From a virus: DNA of 64,000 nt. Shown piece after piece: positions 38,286-46,812 of the stretch (position 1 is its first letter; the number at the start of each line of letters is the position of its first letter). Location: positions 44,458-108,457 of IMG/VR virus record IMGVR_UViG_3300034109_000283, one strand, 5' to 3'. A program made the translations under genes and the position numbers. The notes under the pieces were generated by a model. The model made no database searches. It saw only the letters and a program-made list of their open reading frames with translations, and was not told the DNA's origin.

Positions 38286-41000
38286 TTAACCGAAACTAAA
38301 CAAATCATCAAATGTTGAATTTGTATCTGTGTTGCTACGCAAATCCCAACCTAACACACCTAGCAAGTTTTCAATCTTTTCGTCAACTAGTGTGCGTTCC
38401 ATTTCACTATCATCAAACGGCAACTCACAGAACCATTGAGGCAATCTAAGTTCGTCAGTTGGATAAGCAATACTTGTAAAGTTCAATGGATTGGGTTTAA
38501 GTTTACAAACAATAACCTTCATTCCGTCAACAATCTTCATACTATAGTTGTCACTGTTGACACGGCGTAGATAGTTGTAGTTTAGTGCTCCTCTGACATG
38601 TCCGGGCATATTAGCACGACCTGTTGGGCTTTTCTTTTCTAGTTCTTCGTAATATGTAAGTTTGTTTACAGACTTAGGACTACCCTTTGTCCAACTATCC
38701 TGTGCAGATAAGATCCGTTTGAAACCTTTGATAGCTTCAATTACTTCGTCACGACCCTTACCTTGTTGAATGACCATGCTCAATATATTCATTAAGAATT
38801 CTTGAACATACTTAGGAGTATCAGCCCGTTTCAAATCAAGACCCATAGCCTTGATATCACCCAGTTTGCCATCTTTATCTTTGCGCTTACCTTCTTTATC
38901 AAAGATATTGATTGCATAACGCTTCTTAGTAATAAAGATAGTACGGTCACCAATTAATTCACGACCAGCCTTGATGATTTCACCGTTCTTGCGAGGCGCG
39001 TGAAATGCACGTTCCATGAATGCGGGGAATGTGTCATTTGTTTGTTCAGCAATACTATCGTATAAACCTATACAAACATCCTTGTTCCATTCTAATTCAT
39101 TATTATCTATTTGTGTTTTAAGAATAGGATAAGCACTAAAGTAGCATGAGTCAGTATCCCCGTATACAATTGCGGGACCATTATGATTGTATTCGCCTTC
39201 TACAATTTCATTGATCTGGCTCATCATGTGTTTAACAATCTGACGACCACTCAATGTTACTGATTGACCAATGCGTTTATCATAGAATCGGCAATGCTCA
39301 TTCAAAAGTGCGCCATACGCAGAGTTAAGCAAAATTTTACGGACAAGCTGTCGTTTGTCGTAATATTCATACATATCAGTGCCGTATGCTTCCTTAGCTT
39401 GCTTTTGAATTGACTTCCGTTCTGTATACCAGCGTGATAACAGACCTGGAATTACACCTTCAGTATCATACCTAAAGATTGTTCCATTAGCACTAAGAAT
39501 AAATGGATTGTGACTATCAAAGATTAATTTCCATATCTCAGCAGCACTCATTTCTACGCTATCACCATTTTCATAGTCAAGTGTAAGCATAGTACCACGC
39601 TCTTGGCGCATGATTGCTTCATATTCTAATGAACCAAATAAACCTTCCCAGAGTATCGCGCCAGTTACTTCTTCATCATCGTCCTTGGCACGTTTCTTTT
39701 CACTGGCTAGCCTTCTGCCTTTATCTCGCATGTACTGGTCAGTAAGTGTTTGTCTGACTTGTCCAACGATTGTTTCGGGGGCCATGTTAAGGGCGCGAAT
39801 AGCCGAGGGATAGAGCGAGTTAATGTCAACTGCACCGACCCATTCGTGGATGCCTCTTTTGGGCGTAGCAACATAGGCACCTGCCGCTTGTTGTTCATCT
39901 GTATGATTTTCCTTTCGTCGTTTATCGGGTACTACCATACCACGTTCATGAGCCTCGTTCATGATTGCCATTTCAATCATTGCAACAGACCCCATGACAG
40001 TTGGCAATAGCACAGTATTTTCATGTGCTAGTGCATTAGCTAAATCTAAAAACTTAAGTTTATTATGAATCTTAACAAGCAACATTGTATCTTGGCGATT
40101 GTATTCTACGAACCTTTTAAAGTCCTTGTTATACAATTGATCCAATGTACCTTCGTACTGTGTTTTGTTTTCACCGACTTCCATTTCACCAATGAAGTCC
40201 AATTTATAACTATGCCGACTTTCATAGTTGTACTTCTTATACAACTGCAAATAGTCCATATGAACACGACCAACTAGATCATATGTTGTTTCTTCTTTAC
40301 CGAAACGCTCATAGGTTCTTGGCTTGGGAAGTTGACCAAGCAAACAAAACTTGCGTGTGTCATCCTTGCTCATAACCCTTGTTACACGGTTAACCATGTA
40401 GGGTATATCATAGCCTTCTGAGTTCCAACCAGTAAGAATATCAGCATCCTCAATCAGTTGAAAGAATGTTTCAAACATTTCTATTTCACTACGGAACAGA
40501 AGTGTGTTGGGCATATCTTTAACTAAATCGTGTGCAGTTTCATCTGTCATGCCGCGAGGAGGGATGACAAGGGTAACTAGTTGGTCTAGCCAATCTAGGT
40601 ATAGACTGATTGCAGTTACAGGATTGAAGGGATCACTTGTGGGACTAAAACCCTTTTCAGGATCAAAGTCAACCTCAATGTCAAAGAAGCATGTATGTAG
40701 CTTGGGACTTTCTACCCCAAGATAATTTTCGCTTAGACAACGGAACACAACGTTGATATCACTTTCAAACAATTTCTTGTTTGCGTGAATCCTGCGTTCC
40801 TTTTCAAATTCACTACGCTTGCGTGAACTGAATTTAGTTACCTTATCTCCGAAGATGCTATGATATTTGCCTTTTAAATCGCTGAAATAAAAAGTATAAT
40901 TGCAAGGATATTCCTTGTAGGTTCGTTTACCTTCAGGAGTTCGTTCTACTACATAGATGCGGTCACTATCACGGTCATGGATAGCATCAATATAACTCAT
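38286..41000 (-). CDS. 43: Family B DNA polymerase (gp43-like)
   Basis: 904 residues, as in T4 gp43 (898). Proofreading exonuclease motifs: FDIEVDFD (Exo I), TGWNSEGYDIPY (Exo II) and YNRQDTMLL (Exo III). Polymerase motifs: VDINSLYPSAI (A), KILLNSAYGAL (B) and YGDTDSCY (C). All catalytic acids are present. It replicates the phage genome with the clamp encoded next downstream. Its start overlaps the 87-residue upstream gene by 4 bases, sharing the 41.3 kb promoter. Confidence 0.97.
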   Translation of the reverse strand: MSYIDAIHDRDSDRIYVVERTPEGKRTYKEYPCNYTFYFSDLKGKYHSIFGDKVTKFSSRKRSEFEKERRIHANKKLFESDINVVFRCLSENYLGVESPKLHTCFFDIEVDFDPEKGFSPTSDPFNPVTAISLYLDWLDQLVTLVIPPRGMTDETAHDLVKDMPNTLLFRSEIEMFETFFQLIEDADILTGWNSEGYDIPYMVNRVTRVMSKDDTRKFCLLGQLPKPRTYERFGKEETTYDLVGRVHMDYLQLYKKYNYESRHSYKLDFIGEMEVGENKTQYEGTLDQLYNKDFKRFVEYNRQDTMLLVKIHNKLKFLDLANALAHENTVLLPTVMGSVAMIEMAIMNEAHERGMVVPDKRRKENHTDEQQAAGAYVATPKRGIHEWVGAVDINSLYPSAIRALNMAPETIVGQVRQTLTDQYMRDKGRRLASEKKRAKDDDEEVTGAILWEGLFGSLEYEAIMRQERGTMLTLDYENGDSVEMSAAEIWKLIFDSHNPFILSANGTIFRYDTEGVIPGLLSRWYTERKSIQKQAKEAYGTDMYEYYDKRQLVRKILLNSAYGALLNEHCRFYDKRIGQSVTLSGRQIVKHMMSQINEIVEGEYNHNGPAIVYGDTDSCYFSAYPILKTQIDNNELEWNKDVCIGLYDSIAEQTNDTFPAFMERAFHAPRKNGEIIKAGRELIGDRTIFITKKRYAINIFDKEGKRKDKDGKLGDIKAMGLDLKRADTPKYVQEFLMNILSMVIQQGKGRDEVIEAIKGFKRILSAQDSWTKGSPKSVNKLTYYEELEKKSPTGRANMPGHVRGALNYNYLRRVNSDNYSMKIVDGMKVIVCKLKPNPLNFTSIAYPTDELRLPQWFCELPFDDSEMERTLVDEKIENLLGVLGWDLRSNTDTNSTFDDLFSFG

Positions 41001-41260
41001 AGAGTCTTGCCAACTGCCTCTAGAATAGTATTCAAATCATCGTGTTCTTGATTGGCTTGTGTTAGACTAGCCTTGTGTGCAATACGGATAGCCTTCTTTA
41101 ATACACTGGGCTTTACTTCCAATTCTTCTGCGATTGCCTTAACTGTGTCACTCAAACCCTCATTCAATGTTTCAATCTCATGCATGACTGCCATGCCTTC
41201 ATTGATGAGTTGGGTCAGTTTGATCTTTTGATCGCCACTAAAAGTCTTAGATGTAGTCAT
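40997..41260 (-). CDS. Small helical DNA-binding-like protein
   Basis: 87 residues: TFSGDQKIKLTQLINEGMAVM, then EGLSDTVKAIAEELEVKPSVLKKAIRIAHKA. The second part resembles a helix-turn-helix (V-K-P-S-V-L-K-K-A-I). It is conserved upstream of gp43 in T4-type phages and has been likened to the double-stranded-DNA-binding protein DsbA, a late-transcription helper. That name is tentative. It is driven by a sigma-70 promoter, with AAGGAG before the ATG. Confidence 0.6.
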   Translation of the reverse strand: MTTSKTFSGDQKIKLTQLINEGMAVMHEIETLNEGLSDTVKAIAEELEVKPSVLKKAIRIAHKASLTQANQEHDDLNTILEAVGKTL

Positions 41261-41282
41261 TGTTTCTCCTTAAAAGTGTTTG

Positions 41283-41311
41283 ATTATATATGTATTACAG
41301 TTGTTTTTCAA
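41283..41311 (-). promoter_or_regulatory. Sigma-70 promoter for polymerase operon
   Basis: TTGAAA (41306-41311), 17-base spacer, TATAAT (41283-41288) on the minus strand, reaching into the 3' end of tilS. Confidence 0.8.
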
Positions 41312-41885
41312 CAATCTTTTTTACCGTTTTGTGTAATCCGGGATTTACATGCAATGAATGCGGTACAAGATTTTTACGGATATAGTTGCGTGTATACCGT
41401 TCATCTTCGTTACTCAAATCTTCGCACCATTCTAAATTTTTTCTTTGACACCAATCAATGAGTTCACTTTTAGGTGTAGTAAGAAATGGGCGAATAACAT
41501 TGCCACGAATAATATTAGGCACTTTGGGCTTACCATGCATTGCTGACCAAAGATATGTTTCTACACAATCATCTAAATGATGTGCGGTAATTACTGGTCC
41601 CAATGTAGCCAAATACTGATAGCGTTCTTCACGCCAAAATTCTTCGTAACTCATATCACTGGGTTTGTCCCGATTTAGCAAACCCAAAAACATAGGTAAT
41701 TTTCTTTGTGTACAAAACTTGCTTACAAACTTTAATGCCCGTTCGCTATTCTCTGTACCATGGTGATAGAATGCACAGGCAACATCATGCTTTTTGGATA
41801 AGAAATCCACAACAGCAACACTATCCACACCGCCGCTAAAGGCTACGGTAACTTGTTTGGGCAATGGGAATAATAGTTTAATCAT
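41295..41885 (-). CDS. tilS: TilS-like tRNA(Ile)-lysidine synthetase
   Basis: 196 residues from the ATG at 41885. N-type ATP-pyrophosphatase: SGGVDSVAV PP-loop, TAHHLDDCVETYLWS, RPFLTTPKSELI and RNYIRKNLVP, the TilS series. It lacks the C-terminal domains of E. coli TilS (432). TilS makes lysidine at tRNA-Ile2 so that AUA is read. The phage may need it for AUA codons or for a phage tRNA outside this window. An extended -10 (TGCTATACT) lies 6 bases before the ATG, so the mRNA is probably leaderless. Confidence 0.85.
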   Translation of the reverse strand: MIKLLFPLPKQVTVAFSGGVDSVAVVDFLSKKHDVACAFYHHGTENSERALKFVSKFCTQRKLPMFLGLLNRDKPSDMSYEEFWREERYQYLATLGPVITAHHLDDCVETYLWSAMHGKPKVPNIIRGNVIRPFLTTPKSELIDWCQRKNLEWCEDLSNEDERYTRNYIRKNLVPHSLHVNPGLHKTVKKIVEKQL

Positions 41886-41891
41886 TGTGCT

Positions 41892-41897
41892 AGTATA
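41892..41897 (-). promoter_or_regulatory. Extended -10 promoter, leaderless tilS
   Basis: TGCTATACT on the minus strand, with the hexamer exactly 6 bases before the ATG. No good -35. Confidence 0.6.
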
Positions 41898-41911
41898 GCA
41901 CAACTTAGAAT

Positions 41912-42616
41912 TTATTGAAAGATGTGATGGTTCTGTTCGCCGTAAATCTTAATATATTTTCCAGCAAGTGCATCAGCCATTACCTCAATTGGGCTACCGG
42001 GATAACTATCACCCGGTTGAATCATATTCAATTCACCTTGGCGAACATGCACCAACTCATGGAAAACAGTTCTAAGAATATCTACAAGGTTACGGTTTTT
42101 AGCATAAACCCAAACCTTATTGGAACCCTCAGTATGGCTACCTGTATGATGACCGTCTTGTGCTTCTTCGGTATCCATGCTAAGTTCTATTTCTGGGCGG
42201 GTTTGTAAATTCAATCGTTTACGAGCCCAATCCGCAAACTTATTAACTTCATCCTCTAAATCACACTCAACATTTGCTTCGTCTAATTTACCTTTTATCC
42301 ATTTATCTGGAGTTTCTTTATACTTTCGTTTAAATTTATTGTGTAATAACTCGCTTGTCATGTGATGGCGTTTAGCGATTTTTCTAATCAATTGATCAAT
42401 AGTATTGTAATCATGCTTTGATAAGCTAGGTAACTTTTTTGCTAATTCATGTTCTGGTGATTCATACATGCTTTCGCCGCCGCCACCTCCGTCACCACCA
42501 TCTGATTCGCCGGAGCCGAAACCAAAGTATCCGTAACCGGGAAAGAAATATCTACGTAAGGATTTTTTCCTAGACTTAGATTTTTTACGTTCGGTGATAA
42601 ATTCAGTCGCTCTCAT
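41912..42616 (-). CDS. Zinc metallopeptidase-like capsid-cargo protein
   Basis: 234 residues. The N-terminus MRATEFITERKK fits the capsid-targeting pattern with I-T-E cleavage. A basic, Gly-rich segment (about 10-55) follows, then a helical part. The C-terminal zinc site is VFHELVHVRQGE (H-E-x-x-H) followed by SPIEVMADALAGK, where Glu may be the third ligand. I infer a peptidase packaged in the head and delivered at infection. A late promoter lies 6 bases upstream of the ATG, with no Shine-Dalgarno. Confidence 0.7.
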   Translation of the reverse strand: MRATEFITERKKSKSRKKSLRRYFFPGYGYFGFGSGESDGGDGGGGGESMYESPEHELAKKLPSLSKHDYNTIDQLIRKIAKRHHMTSELLHNKFKRKYKETPDKWIKGKLDEANVECDLEDEVNKFADWARKRLNLQTRPEIELSMDTEEAQDGHHTGSHTEGSNKVWVYAKNRNLVDILRTVFHELVHVRQGELNMIQPGDSYPGSPIEVMADALAGKYIKIYGEQNHHIFQ

Positions 42617-42622
42617 AATAAG

Positions 42623-42629
42623 TATTTAT
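42623..42629 (-). promoter_or_regulatory. Late-type promoter abutting start
   Basis: GATAAATAC on the minus strand, 6 bases before the ATG at 42616. Confidence 0.6.
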
Positions 42630-42630
42630 C

Positions 42631-43065
42631 TTAACACCAACTCTGTTTGGCTTCACCGTAATATTCACGGGCAAAACCATTTTGAATCAGCATACTACGA
42701 AGGCTTTGTCCGTTAAGTATAATATCTCCTAGAACACGACCCCCAAACTTATCCCAATCATATAATACAACTTGGCGCTTTTGTGCGTTTGCTACTGCTT
42801 GTTTTGTAAATGCACTTGCAGCTTGTCCACGCTGATCTTCCTGCGGGCATTTAGCACGGAATCCTTTCTCAGGTGTGTCAACCCCAAAGACACGAACTGC
42901 TAGTTCTTTCTTTAATGGTGCTGGTAAAAAAGGTGCCTCTATGACTACAGTATCACCGTCATTTACCCTAAGAATATTAGCATCATAAGTTACACCTTGA
43001 GGTTTCTTTTGTGCATAAGCAGTTGACATTAACGCTAATAAAACTATTGCTATTATTTTTTTCAT
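42631..43065 (-). CDS. Secreted thermonuclease (SNase-like)
   Basis: 144 residues. Signal peptide MKKIIAIVLLALMSTAYA, then a staphylococcal-nuclease fold: RVNDGDTVVI, VRVFGVDTPEKG and DKFGGRVLGDIILNGQSL. The catalytic Arg/Glu positions appear in VRVFGVDTPE and GGRVLG. It would act in the periplasm or outside, perhaps degrading competing DNA or helping lysis clean-up. The start is supported by the signal peptide. A structured GC-rich stretch precedes it. Confidence 0.88.
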   Translation of the reverse strand: MKKIIAIVLLALMSTAYAQKKPQGVTYDANILRVNDGDTVVIEAPFLPAPLKKELAVRVFGVDTPEKGFRAKCPQEDQRGQAASAFTKQAVANAQKRQVVLYDWDKFGGRVLGDIILNGQSLRSMLIQNGFAREYYGEAKQSWC

Positions 43066-43176
43066 TCTTACTCCGTAATAAAATGCTCACTTTGTAGTTT
43101 CACGGTAGCGAATCGTTACTCCTAAAGCCAGCAGCCGGCTACACCACGCAACGGATTGCGGTCCTAAGGTGGGTTC
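43066..43176 (-). other. Structured GC-rich intergenic segment
   Basis: A 111-base gap. From 43101 to 43175 it is clearly more GC-rich than its surroundings and holds several inverted repeats on the minus strand: CGCAA-TCCG-TTGCG, outer CACC / GGTG, AGCC / GGCT and GTAACG-ATT-CGCTAC (one mismatch). I see no credible frame in it. It could be a small RNA, a riboswitch-like leader of the nuclease gene or an RNA-processing site. Confidence 0.5.
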
Positions 43177-44283
43177 TTAAACTCTTGCTAATACAAATTG
43201 ATTACCTTCAGCTTGTGGTTGATTTGCAATTTCTGGTGGTAAATCACTATATGGAATAGGCTTATACCCATATCTACCTGCGAATCTACGAATCATAGCT
43301 TGATACGCACTTGTCCTTGAGCCACCTTTACTCGCAAATAATATATAGTCCGGAACATTTATGTTTTTCAAATATTCGTTGAATGCTTTTAATACCGTAG
43401 CAAAAACTTTACCTGCATCACCTTCGCCAGTTTTTTCATATGTGCCACCTCTAGTGAAATCAAAATCAATCGCATTGATTTCTTCATGTAATGGGGTAAA
43501 GATAACTTCAATGTCACGACCTTCACTATCATGTGCTACCGCAACATTGGCATATGTTTCATCATCTTCATACCAACTTTCAATTGGAAAAGATTTTTCA
43601 ACATCAATTGATTCATTTGTTTGTTTTTGTTGTGTTATCCATTGTCTAGCTTGTGGCTTGTTGGGCGGTGCGTTCGTAAATTTAACTAATTTTTTATAGG
43701 TATTTTGAATTTGAGACTCGGTGCTAGCGCCATCACCACTATTGTCTATGATTGACAAATTATCAAATATCTGGGCAAATTTTCCAATATTGTTTTGAAC
43801 ATCATACCAGCTTTGTACTACCAATTTATCAGGTACAGTTCTTGTTCTTTGTTGATTGCGCTTTCGTGCTACTTCTAATTCTGTGTTGACAACAACAAGA
43901 AATGTATTATAACCTAATGCATCAAAGTTATTTTTTAACTTAGAAACTTTTTCATAGTCGTCGCCGGTACCGTCAATTACAAGACCCAATCTCCCGTCAA
44001 TTGCTAGTTCTGATTTATCAGCAGTGATATCTTTTGCTTTTTGTCTTACAACATCACGCTTTTCTTTTTCTTCAGGTGGCATTTTAGGATCAATTGCATG
44101 TTTTTTCATTAGATATTCAAAAGCAATATCACTATTGATGTTTACATATCCTAAAGCCTGTAACCCTAATTTTTGAGTAACATAACTTTTACCACTTCCG
44201 GGACCACCGATAATAAACACTGCTTTGAAAATAGCAGGGTCATTTACACCTTCACTGACATTAGTGAATTCTACGGCTCTCAT
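43177..44283 (-). CDS. P-loop kinase with repeated virion domain, capsid-cargo candidate
   Basis: 368 residues. N-terminus MRAVEFTNVSEG resembles the capsid-targeting set. Walker A GGPGSGKS is at 26-33, followed by a polynucleotide-kinase/zeta-toxin-like core (VIDGTGDDYEKV, then RNQQRTRTVPDKLV). From about 285 it carries a domain, TGEGDAGKVFATVL to RRFAGRYGY, also found at the end of the 840-residue protein. I infer a packaged kinase; the substrate is unknown. Its start overlaps the dps stop by one base. Confidence 0.7.
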   Translation of the reverse strand: MRAVEFTNVSEGVNDPAIFKAVFIIGGPGSGKSYVTQKLGLQALGYVNINSDIAFEYLMKKHAIDPKMPPEEKEKRDVVRQKAKDITADKSELAIDGRLGLVIDGTGDDYEKVSKLKNNFDALGYNTFLVVVNTELEVARKRNQQRTRTVPDKLVVQSWYDVQNNIGKFAQIFDNLSIIDNSGDGASTESQIQNTYKKLVKFTNAPPNKPQARQWITQQKQTNESIDVEKSFPIESWYEDDETYANVAVAHDSEGRDIEVIFTPLHEEINAIDFDFTRGGTYEKTGEGDAGKVFATVLKAFNEYLKNINVPDYILFASKGGSRTSAYQAMIRRFAGRYGYKPIPYSDLPPEIANQPQAEGNQFVLARV

Positions 44284-44726
44284 TATGCACGCTGTTTCTT
44301 AAGTATGCTACGCAACATCCAGCCATGTTTGCCATGTGCGTCAATGCGACTTGCTATGAAATCAGCAATGCCCTGTTCGTTTTCTTGTTCAGCAATAGGA
44401 AATGCTTGTTTCCACATGTTTAATAATGTGGCATTGTCTTGTTGTAATTCTGCAATCATTAATTCGGCACGAGGAATTTTAGTTTGATCTGGTATTTGGC
44501 TTAGTTCAGCAAAGCGAGTAATAGAACCAGGTGTATAACTATCTAATTGACGAATTAATTCTGCTGTTTGGTCAATAGCGTTATCATATACTTCTTCGTA
44601 CAAATTACCTAAAAACTCATGGTATTGTGGGAAATCTGGACCTTCCACATTCCAATGAAAGTTTTGTGCTTTAATTACAAAAGCATAGCTTGTTGCTAAT
44701 AATGTTTTAAGTGCGTCTGCTAACAT
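44283..44726 (-). CDS. dps: Dps-like ferritin-family protein
   Basis: A 147-residue four-helix Dps/ferritin-like protein. The ferroxidase signature starts KAQNFHWNVEGPDFPQYHEF and continues with YDNAIDQTAELIRQLD, matching Dps His/Asp/Glu positions. Dps forms 12-mers that oxidise iron and may coat DNA. It lies inside the cluster of candidate cargo proteins, so it could protect phage DNA from oxidation in the cell or be packaged; it lacks the targeting peptide itself. Confidence 0.85.
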   Translation of the reverse strand: MLADALKTLLATSYAFVIKAQNFHWNVEGPDFPQYHEFLGNLYEEVYDNAIDQTAELIRQLDSYTPGSITRFAELSQIPDQTKIPRAELMIAELQQDNATLLNMWKQAFPIAEQENEQGIADFIASRIDAHGKHGWMLRSILKKQRA

Positions 44727-44735
44727 AAATTACCT

Positions 44736-44855
44736 TTAATTATTTTTTGCAAATTCTGCTAATAAATCTCTTGCATGAGAAAAATCAATTGCCTGACAGT
44801 TGAAATCTTTCCATTCACCGCTTGCACATAACACTCTGAAATTGTATGTTTTCAT
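44736..44855 (-). CDS. 39-residue small protein
   Basis: Starts MKTYNFRVLCASGEWKDF and ends LLAEFAKNN. The ATG overlaps the stop of the upstream gene (TAATG). A beta-strand pair then a helix, similar in style to small phage proteins. Function unknown. Confidence 0.5.
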   Translation of the reverse strand: MKTYNFRVLCASGEWKDFNCQAIDFSHARDLLAEFAKNN

Positions 44856-45550
44856 TATTTCTTTCTACCCTGACAATGTGCTCTTTGACTGAATCCTTTT
44901 GGATTAGAACAGTTAATGCTACGCTTGTATTTTTCAGACCACTTTTCGTTAATTTCTTCTTCGTTGGTCATTGCCATAATACGGCGTTGTCCATGGCGCT
45001 TGAACTTATCAGTTTCTTGCTCATAAGTACCGGGCATCGGTAAGCCTTTACCACCACCGGTGTGAAATTCTTGGTCTGTGCCTTCTTCTACACTTTCAGA
45101 TTTGTTGCCCCAGTTGCTAGCACCTTTTTTACGGCACTTAACTAATGCGCCACTAGCATATGCAGAAGGCCATACTTTGTAACGGCTCTTTACTTTGTAG
45201 TAGCAAGCATCCTTCTTTTCATTAATCATTAATTCGCTAAACATTGCCCCACCACAATGTGGACATTTTTCTTCCATTACGCCTTCATTTGATTTTTTCT
45301 TAGTAGCAACATTGATTGCCTTGCCACTGCGCTCTGGATTAGGATCTTCTCTGCGCTTTTTACTAGCCGCATACTTGCGACCTTTCTTACCCAATGAATG
45401 TGCTTTTGCTTGTGGTAAACATTTTGGCTTACCTTCGCTATCATCACCTCTAGCACATGCGCCACGAATCTTACCATCAGGACCAAATCTTACCCACTTC
45501 TCTTTAAACCATTTTCTAAGATTTTCAGTAATGATTTCATTTGCTCTCAT
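44855..45550 (-). CDS. Basic Cys-rich capsid-cargo candidate
   Basis: 231 residues. N-terminus MRANEIITENLRKW fits the targeting pattern with I-T-E cleavage. Then come basic conserved blocks: KWVRFGPDGKIRGACARGDD, KRREDPNPERSG, a zinc knuckle CPHCGG, CYYKVKSRYKVWPSAYASG and a final CSNPKGFSQRAHCQGRKK. The Cys and basic content suggests nucleic acid binding with zinc. It is common in aquatic T4-type phages and unassigned. Likely packaged with DNA. Confidence 0.65.
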   Translation of the reverse strand: MRANEIITENLRKWFKEKWVRFGPDGKIRGACARGDDSEGKPKCLPQAKAHSLGKKGRKYAASKKRREDPNPERSGKAINVATKKKSNEGVMEEKCPHCGGAMFSELMINEKKDACYYKVKSRYKVWPSAYASGALVKCRKKGASNWGNKSESVEEGTDQEFHTGGGKGLPMPGTYEQETDKFKRHGQRRIMAMTNEEEINEKWSEKYKRSINCSNPKGFSQRAHCQGRKK

Positions 45551-45956
45551 TTTGTAAGCCCTTCATGATAGCACTTTCTTTTGGTACACAATTAGGTACC
45601 ATTTTGTCACCCTTCTTTTTCATACCAACTTGCTTATGGGTGTCCCAACATTTCTCATCTAATTTCTCTATTTCAGCTTGATTAGGCACATGTCTTGGCT
45701 TGTAATATCTTTGTGCTTGTCCCGCGCCACCACCAGTAGAATAAATTTGACCTTCGTCTACTTCTAATTCTTTTTTGGTTGCTTTTACAATTCCACTGAA
45801 TCTTTTGTTTGCTTTAGCTATTTTTTCTTGGGACTTAGGGTCATCTACATTGCTAAATGCTTCTTTATCTAAACGGCTGGCTTCTGCACCAGCTTTCTTT
45901 TTGTAACTTGCTAATGTTGCAGGACTTAACTCAAATAAAAATTCAGTAGATTTCAT
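45537..45956 (-). CDS. Capsid-cargo candidate
   Basis: 139 residues starting MKSTEFLFELSPATLASYKKK. L-F-E fits the cleavage rule. The next block (SYKKKAGAEASRLDKEAFSN) is a basic helix seen in many phage virion proteins. The C-terminal part has CWDTHKQVGMKKKGDKMVPNC. It overlaps the upstream part of the 231-residue gene by 14 bases. Function unknown. Confidence 0.6.
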   Translation of the reverse strand: MKSTEFLFELSPATLASYKKKAGAEASRLDKEAFSNVDDPKSQEKIAKANKRFSGIVKATKKELEVDEGQIYSTGGGAGQAQRYYKPRHVPNQAEIEKLDEKCWDTHKQVGMKKKGDKMVPNCVPKESAIMKGLQNESK

Positions 45957-45957
45957 A

Positions 45958-46767
45958 TTAGTCCTTTTTTACTTTTTCAGGTAAACCCTTATGCTTTGTG
46001 GCAGCAAAATCTTTAACATCGCCTTTAGTCATAGATTTAGCAACGCCTTTTAGTTCTTTGCTTGCACCTTTAATTTTTGCACCCTTTTGCATAGCATGTG
46101 CCATACCAAAGAATTTCTGTTGTGCTTTACTGACTGCTTTTTCATTTACCTTTGATTCACCTACGCCTCCACCTGCAATGACACCACCTGTCATTTCTTG
46201 CATCATTTTTTCATCATAGTATTCTTTTACTGCGTTTAGATAATCATTGGCTTTGATGAGTTTTTCTTGTACCCAACCTTCAATGCCTTCTTCTTCGCTG
46301 CGGTTTTGTAGTAATTCATAAATTGATTTAGCATTCTTCATTGTTGCTAAAACATCGCTGCGAGCCATTTCAACTTCGTGGTCTACACGACTTTGACCAT
46401 GCTGTACAAAGCCTGTTTTACGCTTCATTTTTGTTCCTGGAACAATGATTACATCATCTTCATCTAATTTAGCTTCTTCAACTTTTTTCTTATCATCCTG
46501 ATGTTGTTTGATTTTTTCTTCTGTATCTTTTTTCTGCTTGTTAGACTTATCAACATTTTTTTGTAGTTTACTTAAAAAGTCTTTTTTAGCTTCAGAAATA
46601 CTATTAGCGTATGGGCCTTTTTTCTTTGCCTTACCAGACATAACCTTTTCTGCTGGTTCAAGACCTTTTACATCAGGTCTTTTTTGTGTTTCGCCCATTG
46701 GTTTAGCAACAGTGGCGACTGCTCCTGCAGTTGTCATTTCATTAATGATAATTTGATTGATTTTCAT
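45958..46767 (-). CDS. Lys-rich capsid-cargo candidate
   Basis: 269 residues from the ATG at 46767, chosen because it yields the targeting-type N-terminus MKINQIIINEMTTAG (I-N-E). It is highly charged and helical (KLQKNVDKSNKQKKDTEEKI), with a central GFVQHGQSRVDHEVEMARSD segment and a basic tail (KSMTKGDVKDFAATKHKG). No enzyme motif. The pattern fits an internal head protein that contacts DNA. A late promoter lies about 24 bases upstream. Confidence 0.6.
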   Translation of the reverse strand: MKINQIIINEMTTAGAVATVAKPMGETQKRPDVKGLEPAEKVMSGKAKKKGPYANSISEAKKDFLSKLQKNVDKSNKQKKDTEEKIKQHQDDKKKVEEAKLDEDDVIIVPGTKMKRKTGFVQHGQSRVDHEVEMARSDVLATMKNAKSIYELLQNRSEEEGIEGWVQEKLIKANDYLNAVKEYYDEKMMQEMTGGVIAGGGVGESKVNEKAVSKAQQKFFGMAHAMQKGAKIKGASKELKGVAKSMTKGDVKDFAATKHKGLPEKVKKD

Positions 46768-46790
46768 AGTAAAGTTCCGAAATAATATAG

Positions 46791-46797
46791 TATTTAT
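46791..46797 (-). promoter_or_regulatory. Late-type promoter
   Basis: GATAAATACT on the minus strand upstream of the ATG at 46767. Confidence 0.55.
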
Positions 46798-46812
46798 CAA
46801 AATACCATCTAA

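Noticed and set aside
41295-41885. QueC (needed to complete preQ0 synthesis)
   Set aside because: The PP-loop is shared, but HHLDDCVET and RNYIRKNLVP are TilS motifs and the QueC zinc-binding Cys cluster is absent.
43101-43175. Short matches to a conserved 23S rRNA region (CGGTCCTAAGGT; CGGTAGCGAA)
   Set aside because: Matches of 10-12 bases are expected by chance in 64 kb, and the flanking sequence does not continue the rRNA.
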